DNA of 6,759 bases from Clostridia bacterium (GTDB taxonomy: Bacteria; Bacillota; Clostridia; Peptostreptococcales; Anaerovoracaceae), in assembly GCA_900754805.1 (NCBI GenBank), contig CAAEEE010000069.1, positions 1 to 6,759 on the forward strand, in the 5' to 3' direction. Numbering within the stretch: position 1 is the stretch's first letter; every line of letters starts with the position of its first letter. This document shows positions 1 to 6,446 of the stretch, in pieces. The notes under the pieces are model-generated. The model was not told the DNA's origin, searched no databases, and worked only from the letters and a program-made list of their open reading frames with translations. Made by a program: the position numbers and the translations under genes.

Positions 1-2
1 AA

Positions 3-1067
3 GATGGAAATGTTGAAAAATGGCTTGCGTTAAAGGAAGCTAAATGGAGTCAGTTTATCGCACAAATAAATAAGAATGAACATGCAATTACTTCAGATGA
101 AATCTTCGCATTGAAAGAGTTTGCGGCATATCAAATGTGCAGAACAAAAACAATGCTTGATTTTACACAAGGTTGCTTTACCAAAATGCTGAGCGGGCAC
201 ATCTCAAATAATGTTCATAGCATAAGTGCAGAAGAGATAGAGCTTTTAACGAAGGAAAGAGTAGAAAAAGAAATCACATCGGAAAGAAATTTAGAAATCG
301 CAGAGAGCTTTTTAACTGCGACTGAAGATCTAAAGGTTGATATCCTAAGGAATCGGACGGATACTGCATTTATTACATCAGATGCACCTGTAATTATAGT
401 TAATCCATTGGCTCGCAATCGAGGCGGATTAGCGGATATAGGGGCCTTTGTGTTCTTTCCAATCTCACAATACAACATGGCAGTTCTATATGATGAGAAG
501 CTATATGGAAATATAGCTACAGACATATGGTTACAAGAGAGCATAAATGCTTTTAATAAATATCAATATATCTGTGCAGAAGAGCGCATATTGGCAAAAA
601 ATGCAACAGAGTTTAATATCTTATTAAATGATAGTGAAATCCAAAGCATTAGAGAAAAGTTTCGTAATATGGTTGGAGCAAAAGTAAGCCATGAAAAAAG
701 AGGAACCTTTATAGCTATAGCAGGAAGAAGTCCTCGATATTATTTTAACATTCTAAACTTAAAATTACCAAAACAACTTAAGAGAATTCCGAAACAATTT
801 AGAAATACATGCGAAAGAATATATAGCGATGAAACAAGACTGGGATTGTTATGTAGAATTTATCGAGATCCTGATTTTATTCAAGACGATGATATAAAAA
901 AAGCTTGGAAAGAGGAACAGTATTTTACAAAAGATTTACTAAGTTTTTTTGATTACTATTGGGATACACCAATGTCAAAAAGGAGTATTAGCCCCGAACT
1001 TATGTATAAACTTAAGACTGTTCCGGTAAATGAAATTAAAATGAATAAAAAAAGTAACGAACTTTAG
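3..1067 (+). CDS. DUF4238-like protein, 5' end missing (probable cargo gene)
   Basis: The reading frame is open from base 3 to the TAG at 1065-1067, giving 354 visible residues. The real start lies outside the window, and the TTG at 111 should not be taken as the start because the frame continues upstream with protein-like sequence. The match to DUF4238, a family of unknown function, rests on a motif FITSDAPVI (visible residues about 123-131) followed by FPISQ (about 152-156), and on the upstream ALKEFAAYQMCRT segment. The expected N-terminal HYVP-type motif of the family would lie in the missing part. No signal peptide or membrane segment is visible. The gene is much richer in A+T than everything downstream and favours AAA, ATA and TTA codons, which suggests separate acquisition. 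The family assignment comes from remembered motifs, so it is moderate. I do not know its activity. Confidence 0.6.
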   Translation, partial: DGNVEKWLALKEAKWSQFIAQINKNEHAITSDEIFALKEFAAYQMCRTKTMLDFTQGCFTKMLSGHISNNVHSISAEEIELLTKERVEKEITSERNLEIAESFLTATEDLKVDILRNRTDTAFITSDAPVIIVNPLARNRGGLADIGAFVFFPISQYNMAVLYDEKLYGNIATDIWLQESINAFNKYQYICAEERILAKNATEFNILLNDSEIQSIREKFRNMVGAKVSHEKRGTFIAIAGRSPRYYFNILNLKLPKQLKRIPKQFRNTCERIYSDETRLGLLCRIYRDPDFIQDDDIKKAWKEEQYFTKDLLSFFDYYWDTPMSKRSISPELMYKLKTVPVNEIKMNKKSNEL

Positions 1068-1098
1068 CAGCCTTGCCAACAGCGGGCTGTTTTCTTTT
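1066..1098 (+). terminator. Candidate hairpin terminator after the cargo gene (or oriT repeat)
   Basis: CAGCC at 1068-1072 pairs with GGCTG at 1085-1089, extended by A1066-T1091, a G-T pair and an inner T-G pair, around a ten-base loop. It is followed by a T-rich run, TTTCTTTT, ending at 1098. A competing smaller hairpin, AACAG (1078-1082) with CTGTT (1087-1091), uses the same right arm. The stem begins within the stop codon of the DUF4238-like gene, as is common for terminators. The long loop and the C in the T run make it a mediocre terminator. Its place just before mobC leaves an oriT role open. Confidence 0.45.
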
Positions 1099-1110
1099 GC
1101 AGAAAAACAA

Positions 1111-1117
1111 GGAGGTG
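1111..1117 (+). promoter_or_regulatory. Strong ribosome binding site of the mobC-like gene
   Basis: GGAGGTG lies five bases before the ATG at 1123 and is a near-perfect Shine-Dalgarno sequence. It fixes the start of the first gene of the transfer operon. An inverted repeat (TTTTCT at 1090-1095, AGAAAA at 1101-1106) ends just upstream of it. Confidence 0.85.
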
Positions 1118-1122
1118 AACCT

Positions 1123-1455
1123 ATGGGACGAACAATCAAGAAGCAGTTTTGGCTAAACAGCAAAGAGGCCGAGGCACTGCGGAGGAATGCGGAGAAAACC
1201 TGCCTAACGGAAACGGCACTGGTGCGGCTGCTGATCACAGGCTTTGAGCCGCGGGAAAAACCGGATGCAGCATTTTATCAGGACATGAATCAGCTTTCCG
1301 CGATTGGAAACAATCTGAATCAGATTGCAGCAAGGCTGAATAGTAGCGGAGCGGTTGACAGCACGCAGTTAAAAGAGGAAATCGAAAAGCTGAAGGCGTT
1401 TCGCCTTGCGCTGATGAAAAAGTATGTTGAGCCGGATGAAGCACAATGGCTGTAA
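1123..1455 (+). CDS. mobC: MobC-like relaxosome accessory protein
   Basis: This 110-residue protein would bind DNA at the origin of transfer and help the relaxase next door to melt and nick it. The N-terminal part (about 3-40: a basic strand, then two helices containing NSKEAEALRRNAEKT and TETALVRLLITG) has the look of a ribbon-helix-helix DNA-binding fold. Residues 61-76 (IGNNLNQIAARLNSSG) are the typical MobC-family core, and a charged helix follows at 82-100. The length is normal for the family. The start is set by GGAGGTG five bases upstream. Its end overlaps the relaxase start by ten bases, so the two are probably translated together, as is usual for mobC-relaxase pairs. Family identity is recognised from motifs. 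DNA binding is inferred. Confidence 0.85.
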   Translation: MGRTIKKQFWLNSKEAEALRRNAEKTCLTETALVRLLITGFEPREKPDAAFYQDMNQLSAIGNNLNQIAARLNSSGAVDSTQLKEEIEKLKAFRLALMKKYVEPDEAQWL

Positions 1456-2801
1456 CGAAAATCTGGCCCGTTAAAGGCAGGATCGAGCAGCCGATTTCCT
1501 ATGCCATGAACCCGAAGAAAACAGACAAAACCCTTTGGGCAGGCGATGCCAGCATCGAAGATGTCATCGGTTATGCGTCAAACAACGAAAAAACCGAAAA
1601 GCAGTATTATGTCGGCGGAATCAACTGCGAACCGGAAAGCGCGGCAGAAGAATTTCGCATGGTCAAAAAACAGTTTCAAAAGCAGGGCGGAATCATCTGC
1701 TATCATGGCTACCAGTCCTTTGCGGAGGGCGAGGTCACGCCGGCAGAAGCACACGCAATCGGCGTGGAGCTTGCAAAGAAGTTTTGGGGAAAGGAATATC
1801 AGGTGATTGTGACAACGCACTTAAACACGAAGTGTCTGCATAATCATTTTGTAATCAACTCGGTTTCCTTCGTACATGGTCGGCGGTGTCGTCAAACGAA
1901 GTGGCGGGAGCTGAAAGAAGTCTCCGATGAAATCTGCAGGCAGCATCAAAAGTCCGTAATTGAAACGAGCATTGGAAAAGGGATGCCATACACGCTTGCA
2001 AGGGCAGAGGAAAACGGAAAACCAAGCAGGCTTAATCTTGCAAGAGCAGGACTCGACGAGGCGCTTTCACAGTGCGGCAATCTGAAAGAGCTGCAAAGGC
2101 AGTTGAAAGCGCAGGGCTACGAACTTGATATAAATCCAAGCCATAAATACTGGACAATTCGGCAGGCAAATTGGAATCGCCCGATCCGGCTCATCCGTAT
2201 GGGAAAAACATATGAGAAAGAGGCTATCCTGCAAAAGCTGATTGAAAATCAGTCAAAGCTGCGTCTTGGCATGAAGAACTTGCAGGCAGAAAGAAGATCC
2301 TGCCGTCAAAAGGTGAAAACGCCGAAGCGTAAAGTCAGCGGACTAAGAGGGCGATACCTGCATTACTGTCACCGTCTGGGTGCATTTCAAAAAAGGCAAA
2401 GCCCCGGACGCGTACACTACTTGTATCGTGACGACCTCTTAAAACTAAACAATATCACAGCCGAAGCACGGCTCCTTTGTACGAACCGAATCAAATCTGC
2501 AGAGGAGCTTTTTGCATATGAAAAGAAACTGGAAAGTGAGGTGAAGGACTTATGCGTAGAGAGAAAGAAGCTATATAACGAAAAGCGAAGAGCGGGGCTT
2601 ACCGCAGAGGAAAAAGAGCGCATTGCAAGGGAGCGGGAAGACCTGACCGCAGCCATACGGACCTGCAGGCGAAAACTACACCTTTGCGAAAATATTCAGA
2701 TGCGTTCAGAACACCTAAAAGAAGCGATGAAGCAGGAACAGGAGATGAGAGAGAACATGAAAAACAAAAAACGAGAAACGGAAAGGGGGCAGGGCAGATG
2801 A
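1446..2801 (+). CDS. MOBP-type conjugative relaxase
   Basis: This 451-residue protein is the DNA-nicking transesterase that would cut one strand at oriT, stay attached to its 5' end and pilot it to the recipient. The relaxase/mobilization nuclease domain spans about 1-240. The likely nucleophile is Tyr19 in ISYAMNP. HGYQSF (87-92) is the usual second motif. The metal-binding motif is at 125-134: His125, then His132-Asn133-His134, followed by FVINSVSF. Residues 260-445 are very rich in Lys, Arg and Glu and look like long helices or coiled coil, probably for DNA or partner binding. The overall layout is like Tn1549-family relaxases. The start ATG lies inside the end of mobC with only a weak GGA before it, so translation is probably coupled. 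The TGA overlaps the next ATG as ATGA. The frame is intact and all catalytic residues appear present. Confidence 0.9.
   Translation: MAVTKIWPVKGRIEQPISYAMNPKKTDKTLWAGDASIEDVIGYASNNEKTEKQYYVGGINCEPESAAEEFRMVKKQFQKQGGIICYHGYQSFAEGEVTPAEAHAIGVELAKKFWGKEYQVIVTTHLNTKCLHNHFVINSVSFVHGRRCRQTKWRELKEVSDEICRQHQKSVIETSIGKGMPYTLARAEENGKPSRLNLARAGLDEALSQCGNLKELQRQLKAQGYELDINPSHKYWTIRQANWNRPIRLIRMGKTYEKEAILQKLIENQSKLRLGMKNLQAERRSCRQKVKTPKRKVSGLRGRYLHYCHRLGAFQKRQSPGRVHYLYRDDLLKLNNITAEARLLCTNRIKSAEELFAYEKKLESEVKDLCVERKKLYNEKRRAGLTAEEKERIAREREDLTAAIRTCRRKLHLCENIQMRSEHLKEAMKQEQEMRENMKNKKRETERGQGR
2784..2794 (+). promoter_or_regulatory. Ribosome binding site deciding the PcfB-like start
   Basis: The run AGGGGGCAGGG ends three bases before the ATG at 2798. 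It supports that ATG, which shares bases with the relaxase TGA (ATGA), over the in-frame ATG at 2684, whose extra 38 codons lie wholly in the relaxase gene and read as polar sequence without resemblance to the family. Confidence 0.7.
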
Positions 2802-3532
2802 ACTACAGCGGCGACGCAGCCGAGCAGGTGGTAAGATTTTCACTGGAAGGCATGGAAGTTGCGATGAAAATCACAGGGACAGCGGCCAAGGAAATGGCAA
2901 TCCTGCTTGCGGCAGCCTTGAAGGCAGAACAGAAAACAGCGGGAAAAGCACGGCTTTCCTCTATGCTGAAATCGGGCAAGGAACTGACCGTCTTTTCCCT
3001 GCCTCAAAAAGACCTCAAGAAATTTGTGCAGGAGGCAAAGAAGTATGGCGTGCTGTACTGCACGATTCGAGATCGGCAGAGCAAAGATCCAAACGCAGTT
3101 GTGGACATTATCACACGCGCGGAAGACGCACCGAAAATCAATCGTGTGGTCGAACGCTTCAAACTGGCAGCCGTCGATACCGCGGAAATCGTGCAGAATA
3201 TCGAAAAGGCAAAAGCAGAGCGAGGCAAGACTGACAGCATGGCCCAAAGCGAAAGCAAAGAGAGTATCGAAGAATACATGGGAAAACTCGATAAGCTATT
3301 TGACGATATTGCAAGTCAGTCGGTCCCCACACCTTCCCAAAGCAGCGAATTTCCGTCAAAGAGCGGCTTAAAAGAGCAGGAAACAGCAGCCAGACCTATT
3401 TCTGAGAAGAAGCCATCGGTAAGGGAAAAGCTGCAGCGGGAGCAGGCAAGACAAAGGAAGCAAAAGGAAAGCGGCAGGAACAGTGTCTATGAGAGAAAGA
3501 CCGCAGAGAAAGCGGCAGGAAAGGAGCGTTAA
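2798..3532 (+). CDS. PcfB/DUF3801 family conjugation protein
   Basis: This 244-residue protein belongs to the PcfB family (DUF3801), found beside the relaxase and coupling-protein genes in conjugative plasmids such as pCF10 and in Tn1549-like elements. Its exact role is not established. The family core covers about 1-130: an N-terminal segment MNYSGDAAEQVVRFSLEG, then a helix AAKEMAILLAAALKAE, and the characteristic DLKKFVQEAKKYGVLYC (72-88) followed by a charged strand and VDIITRAEDA. Residues about 150-244 are low-complexity, rich in Lys, Glu, Gln and Ser, and strongly basic toward the end, which suggests a disordered tail binding DNA or partners. No membrane segment is seen. It starts by ATGA overlap with the relaxase and ends two bases before the next ATG, so it is clearly in the operon. 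Confidence 0.82.
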   Translation: MNYSGDAAEQVVRFSLEGMEVAMKITGTAAKEMAILLAAALKAEQKTAGKARLSSMLKSGKELTVFSLPQKDLKKFVQEAKKYGVLYCTIRDRQSKDPNAVVDIITRAEDAPKINRVVERFKLAAVDTAEIVQNIEKAKAERGKTDSMAQSESKESIEEYMGKLDKLFDDIASQSVPTPSQSSEFPSKSGLKEQETAARPISEKKPSVREKLQREQARQRKQKESGRNSVYERKTAEKAAGKER

Positions 3533-3534
3533 GC

Positions 3535-4446
3535 ATGAATATGGAAACGATGTATGATTTCTTAGAAAAGAACCAAAGCACAGGAAGAAACGGAGGCACA
3601 CAGCGGCAGGCGGGCGTATATGACCCGGACGAATACCGCGAGCGCAAGCAGGCAGAGCGGCAAGAGCTGTTTGACATGCTAAAGGAAGCGACAAAAGAAG
3701 CGGTATCAAGTGATGAAGCTTTTAATCAGTATATCCATTTGCAGGCGCGATTAAACTATACGGTGTCAAATAGTCTGTTAGTCTTCCTGCAGAAACCGGA
3801 CGCGGCGGAGCTAAGGGAGTTTGATGATTGGAAAGCCAGAGGCGCGCATATCCGCAAAAACTCGAAGGCAATCAAAATCTTAGAGCCGCATATCGCAAGA
3901 AACCGCGAAGGTGAAGCATTTACCGCTTTTCAGACGAAACGGGTCTTAGATATTTCACAGACGACCGCGCTTCCTGAAAATCGCAGAAGAGAAGAAGTCA
4001 GCGACAAAGTCAAATTCTTTGCAATCATGGGAATCTCAAAAGCAAAGGTCGAGGCGGTCGAAACGCATACCTTTGGCGATGACGTCTTTTACGATGGTAA
4101 ACAAAACACGATTTACCTGCGAAAAGGCTTAGAGCGGGAAGCCTTCTTAAAAGGATTGATTCGCGAAGAAGTCAAAGCTGCAGTCTTTGAACAAAACAAG
4201 GAGGAACTGCCGGAAATCCAAAACTTTCAAGCTGCGTGCGCTACCTATCTTATTCGGCGGGAATACGGTCTTGCAGATAAAGACATGAGAATTTCCGTTC
4301 CGGAAAGCCTGAAGAACATGGAACCGAAAGAAATCCGCAGGTGCCTGGAGTATCCGGTCAGCATTCACAGCAAATTGAAGGAAAAGCAGAAGCAGATTGC
4401 GACCAAAGTAAACGAAAAACAGAGTCGAACCCAAGACGCGAGGTAA
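3535..4446 (+). CDS. ArdC-like protein with degenerate metallopeptidase half
   Basis: This 303-residue protein has the two-part layout of ArdC, an antirestriction protein that binds single-stranded DNA. The N-terminal half (about 60-145) carries family signatures: VSNSLLVFLQKPDA at 77-90, FDDWKARGAHIRKNSKAIKIL at 96-116, and VLDISQT at 137-143. The C-terminal half matches the place of the zinc-peptidase-like fold, but its HExxH motif is absent. At 207-215 the sequence GLIREEVKA has Arg210 and Lys214 where the two metal-binding His residues would be. The later conserved region (FQAACATYLIRREYGL, 231-246) also lacks the usual acidic ligand. I infer a ssDNA-binding or structural protein without peptidase activity, perhaps protecting the transferred strand. 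The start has AAGGAG at 3521-3526, eight bases upstream. The gene sits between pcfB-like and a small gene in the transfer operon. The ArdC link is from motif memory. Confidence 0.72.
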   Translation: MNMETMYDFLEKNQSTGRNGGTQRQAGVYDPDEYRERKQAERQELFDMLKEATKEAVSSDEAFNQYIHLQARLNYTVSNSLLVFLQKPDAAELREFDDWKARGAHIRKNSKAIKILEPHIARNREGEAFTAFQTKRVLDISQTTALPENRRREEVSDKVKFFAIMGISKAKVEAVETHTFGDDVFYDGKQNTIYLRKGLEREAFLKGLIREEVKAAVFEQNKEELPEIQNFQAACATYLIRREYGLADKDMRISVPESLKNMEPKEIRRCLEYPVSIHSKLKEKQKQIATKVNEKQSRTQDAR

Positions 4447-4450
4447 TGCC

Positions 4451-4648
4451 ATGAAAGAAAAACGATACCATTTAGCCATGGACGAAAGAGAGCGAAGCAT
4501 CATGATTCATGCACTCAACGATTATCGAAACGATTTGATTGACGAAAACCGCGCGCCGGATGCGGTGGAGGATTTGATTCTCAAAGCCGCCAATGCGCCG
4601 GACAAAAAGGTTCGCGTGGTGGAAAGGAACTGCGATGAAGCACGGTGA
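4451..4648 (+). CDS. Small uncharacterised conjugation-operon protein (65 aa)
   Basis: This is a 65-residue, charged, soluble protein without a membrane segment or signal peptide. I know of no function, but short proteins of this kind (a basic start, a DERE-type segment, one long helix, then an APDKKV-like end) recur just upstream of virD4 in Tn1549-like elements. Residues about 10-33 are predicted helix (DERERSIMIHALNDYRNDLIDENR) in two pieces, and about 37-47 (DAVEDLILKAA) is a second helix. The start ATG is four bases after the previous stop with a weak GAGGT just before it. The end overlaps the coupling-protein gene by 14 bases, in a different frame, so the two are likely translated in a coupled way. 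The tight fit between neighbours and absence of any other sensible reading supports it as real. Confidence 0.7.
   Translation: MKEKRYHLAMDERERSIMIHALNDYRNDLIDENRAPDAVEDLILKAANAPDKKVRVVERNCDEAR
4621..4628 (+). promoter_or_regulatory. Ribosome binding site deciding the virD4 start
   Basis: GGAAAGGA lies six bases before the ATG at 4635, inside the end of the small upstream gene. It favours that ATG over the in-frame ATG at 4593. The 14 extra codons from 4593 (beginning MRRTKRFAWW) lack such a site, although they would give a positively charged leader in front of the first membrane segment. Confidence 0.75.
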
Positions 4649-6446
4649 AACGAAAACGATGCTGATGCTTTTTGCCTTCTTTTCTCTTCCGGTCATGTAT
4701 CTTGCGCTTGCCGCAGCGCCCTACCTTGGAGAGGGACTTGGCGGCATGCTTCAGGGTATGATACTTGCGCTTGAAAAACCAAACATCGTATTTTGTAAGG
4801 ACAGCCTAAAAACTGTCCTTCTTTTTTTACTGGTGTACGCAGGAAGTATCGGCTTTTATCTTAGTATGCAAAGAAATTATCGCAGGGGCGCGGAGCATGG
4901 CTCGGCGAAGTGGGGAAATCCGCAGACTGTAAACAGGAAATATATGCAGAAACCGCCAAAGCAGAACAGGCTGCTCACGCAGCAAGTCCGCATAGGCCTT
5001 GACGGCAAAAAACACAGACGAAATCTCAATGTGATCGTCATCGGCGGCAGCGGTGCGGGAAAGACGCGGTTTTACTGCAAACCTAACATTATGCAATGCA
5101 ATACCTCCTTCGTCGTGACAGACCCAAAAGGCGAAAACCTGCGGGATACGGGCCGGCTGTTACTGGAAAAGGGCTATGAGGTTCGCGTGCTGGATTTTAT
5201 CAATATGGAAAAGAGTCACTGCTATAACCCGTTCGTGTACCTCAAGGACGATAACGATGTGCAGAAGTTAGTGACAAACCTGTTTAAGGCAACCACACCC
5301 AAGAATGCGCAGCCGCAAGACCCGTTTTGGGATACCGCAGCTTCGATGCTGCTTCTTGCGCTGATTTTCTATCTGAAATATGAAGCACCGGAGGAGGAAC
5401 AGAATTTTGCGATGGTCATGGAAATGCTGCGCTATGGCTCGGTCAGTGAAGAAGAGGAGGAATACATCAGCCCACTGGACAGCCTCTATTATGACCTTGA
5501 ACTGCGGGTGTCGGAGCACATCGCGGTCAAGTATTACAAGAATTATCGCAGCGGCGCGGGCAAAACGCTAAAATCCATTCAGCTCACGCTCGCAGCCCGG
5601 CTTGAAAAATTCAACCTTGAAAGTCTTGCAAATTTAACCAGAACGGACGAACTTGAGCTATCAATGCTTGGTGAGAAGAAAACCGCGATTTTTGCGCTGA
5701 TACCCGATAACGACACCTCGTTCAATTTCCTTGTCAGCATTTTATACACGCAGCTTTTTCAGCAGTTATTTTATTTGGCAGACCACAAATACGGCGGAAG
5801 TCTGCCGGTTCCCGTACATTTTTTGATGGACGAATTTGCGAATGTCAGCCTGCCGGATGACTTCGAGAAGGCGCTGTCTGTGATGCGTTCGCGCGGAGTA
5901 TCGGTCAGTATCATTTTACAGAACTTGGCACAATTAAAAAAATTGTTTGAAAAGGAGTGGGAGAGTATTACAGGAAACTGTGACAGTTTTCTTTATTTAG
6001 GCGGCAACGAGCAATCAACCCATGAATATGTGTCAAAGCTTCTCGGAAAAGAAACGATAGACCTGAACACCTACGGGAAATCCGCAGGCAGAAACGGAAA
6101 CTATTCAACCAACTATCAAATCAGCGGGCGGGAGCTGTTAACCCCGGACGAGGTGCGAAAACTGGACAATCAATATGCGCTTTTATTTATCCGCGGCGAG
6201 AATCCGATTATGGACTTAAAATACGACATTTTGAAGCACCCGAATGTGAAGAAAACGACCGACGGCGGCGAGAAACCGTTTATCCATGGAAAAGCAAGCG
6301 AATCGATAGCCTCTGTGCTGCTGCGCTATACCGGAAACAGCGTGGAAGTGAAAGAAGAGCGCACGCTTTCAGAAACGAATTATGAAGTACTCACCGAAGA
6401 AGAATTGGAAGAAAGTTATGGATTGGAGGAATCTGAAAATGAATAA
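4635..6446 (+). CDS. virD4: VirD4/TraG-type coupling protein ATPase (CD1115-like)
   Basis: This 603-residue inner-membrane ATPase would recruit the relaxase-DNA complex to the type IV secretion channel and help pump the DNA strand. Two membrane segments lie at about 9-32 and 57-77. The Walker A motif GGSGAGKT is at 137-144, the conserved DPKGE at 163-167, and the Walker B stretch HFLMDE at 395-400 with Asp399 and Glu400. QNLAQLKKLF (429-438) and a glycine-rich strand FLYLGGNEQST (452-462) complete the motor domain. The last 25 residues are strongly acidic. Length and order match the VirD4-like proteins of Clostridia conjugative transposons. The gene overlaps the small gene before it by 14 bases and the next by eight. 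Two hairpins with T runs lie within it (4797-4828 and 5972-5998), the first typical of an intrinsic terminator. The gene is intact. Confidence 0.94.
   Translation: MKHGETKTMLMLFAFFSLPVMYLALAAAPYLGEGLGGMLQGMILALEKPNIVFCKDSLKTVLLFLLVYAGSIGFYLSMQRNYRRGAEHGSAKWGNPQTVNRKYMQKPPKQNRLLTQQVRIGLDGKKHRRNLNVIVIGGSGAGKTRFYCKPNIMQCNTSFVVTDPKGENLRDTGRLLLEKGYEVRVLDFINMEKSHCYNPFVYLKDDNDVQKLVTNLFKATTPKNAQPQDPFWDTAASMLLLALIFYLKYEAPEEEQNFAMVMEMLRYGSVSEEEEEYISPLDSLYYDLELRVSEHIAVKYYKNYRSGAGKTLKSIQLTLAARLEKFNLESLANLTRTDELELSMLGEKKTAIFALIPDNDTSFNFLVSILYTQLFQQLFYLADHKYGGSLPVPVHFLMDEFANVSLPDDFEKALSVMRSRGVSVSIILQNLAQLKKLFEKEWESITGNCDSFLYLGGNEQSTHEYVSKLLGKETIDLNTYGKSAGRNGNYSTNYQISGRELLTPDEVRKLDNQYALLFIRGENPIMDLKYDILKHPNVKKTTDGGEKPFIHGKASESIASVLLRYTGNSVEVKEERTLSETNYEVLTEEELEESYGLEESENE
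4797..4828 (+). terminator. Terminator-like hairpin inside virD4
   Basis: AAGGACAG (4797-4804) and CTGTCCTT (4813-4820) form a perfect 8-bp stem with an 8-base A-rich loop, then one C and seven consecutive T residues (4822-4828). This is the standard form of an intrinsic terminator and acts in the + direction only, since the other strand has no T run after the stem. It lies in codons 55-65 of the coupling-protein gene, at the second membrane segment, so it is coding at the same time. Whether it stops transcription in vivo is unknown. A translating ribosome would normally melt it. Confidence 0.6.
5972..5998 (+). terminator. Weaker terminator-like hairpin inside virD4
   Basis: A 9-bp stem with one G-T pair (AGGAAACTG at 5972-5980, CAGTTTTCT at 5984-5992) closes a three-base TGA loop and runs into TTATTT. 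The stem is A+T rich and the T run is broken, so it would be a poor terminator. It is recorded because it is the second such structure in the same gene. Confidence 0.25.

Noticed and set aside
1073..1101. Possible promoter before mobC (TTGCCA at 1073, 17-base spacing)
   Set aside because: The matching -10 hexamer would be TTTGCA at 1096, which is poor, and the region is explained by inverted repeats.
2061..2112. Perfect 9-bp inverted repeat GCGCTTTCA / TGAAAGCGC, 34 bases apart, inside the relaxase gene
   Set aside because: By rough count about one such pair is expected by chance in a window of this size, and it has no T run or other supporting signal.
2684..2797. In-frame 38-codon upstream extension of the PcfB-like gene
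   Set aside because: It lies wholly within the relaxase gene, reads as polar shadow sequence, and the ATG at 2798 has a good ribosome binding site and the ATGA overlap.
2840..3279. Long open frames on the minus strand opposite the PcfB-like gene
   Set aside because: They are overlapping shadows of the sense gene, rich in Cys, Phe and Ser, and have no recognisable motif or spacing with neighbours. The same holds for other minus-strand frames in the window.
5337..5356. GCAGC / GCTGC hairpin in virD4
   Set aside because: A 5-bp stem with only a short TTCTT after it is expected by chance.
5550..5580. A second GAGKT, resembling Walker A, in virD4 (residues about 307-311)
   Set aside because: A similar AGKT-K-S stretch is recalled as part of the ordinary VirD4-like motor domain in this group. 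The true nucleotide-binding loop is at residues 137-144.
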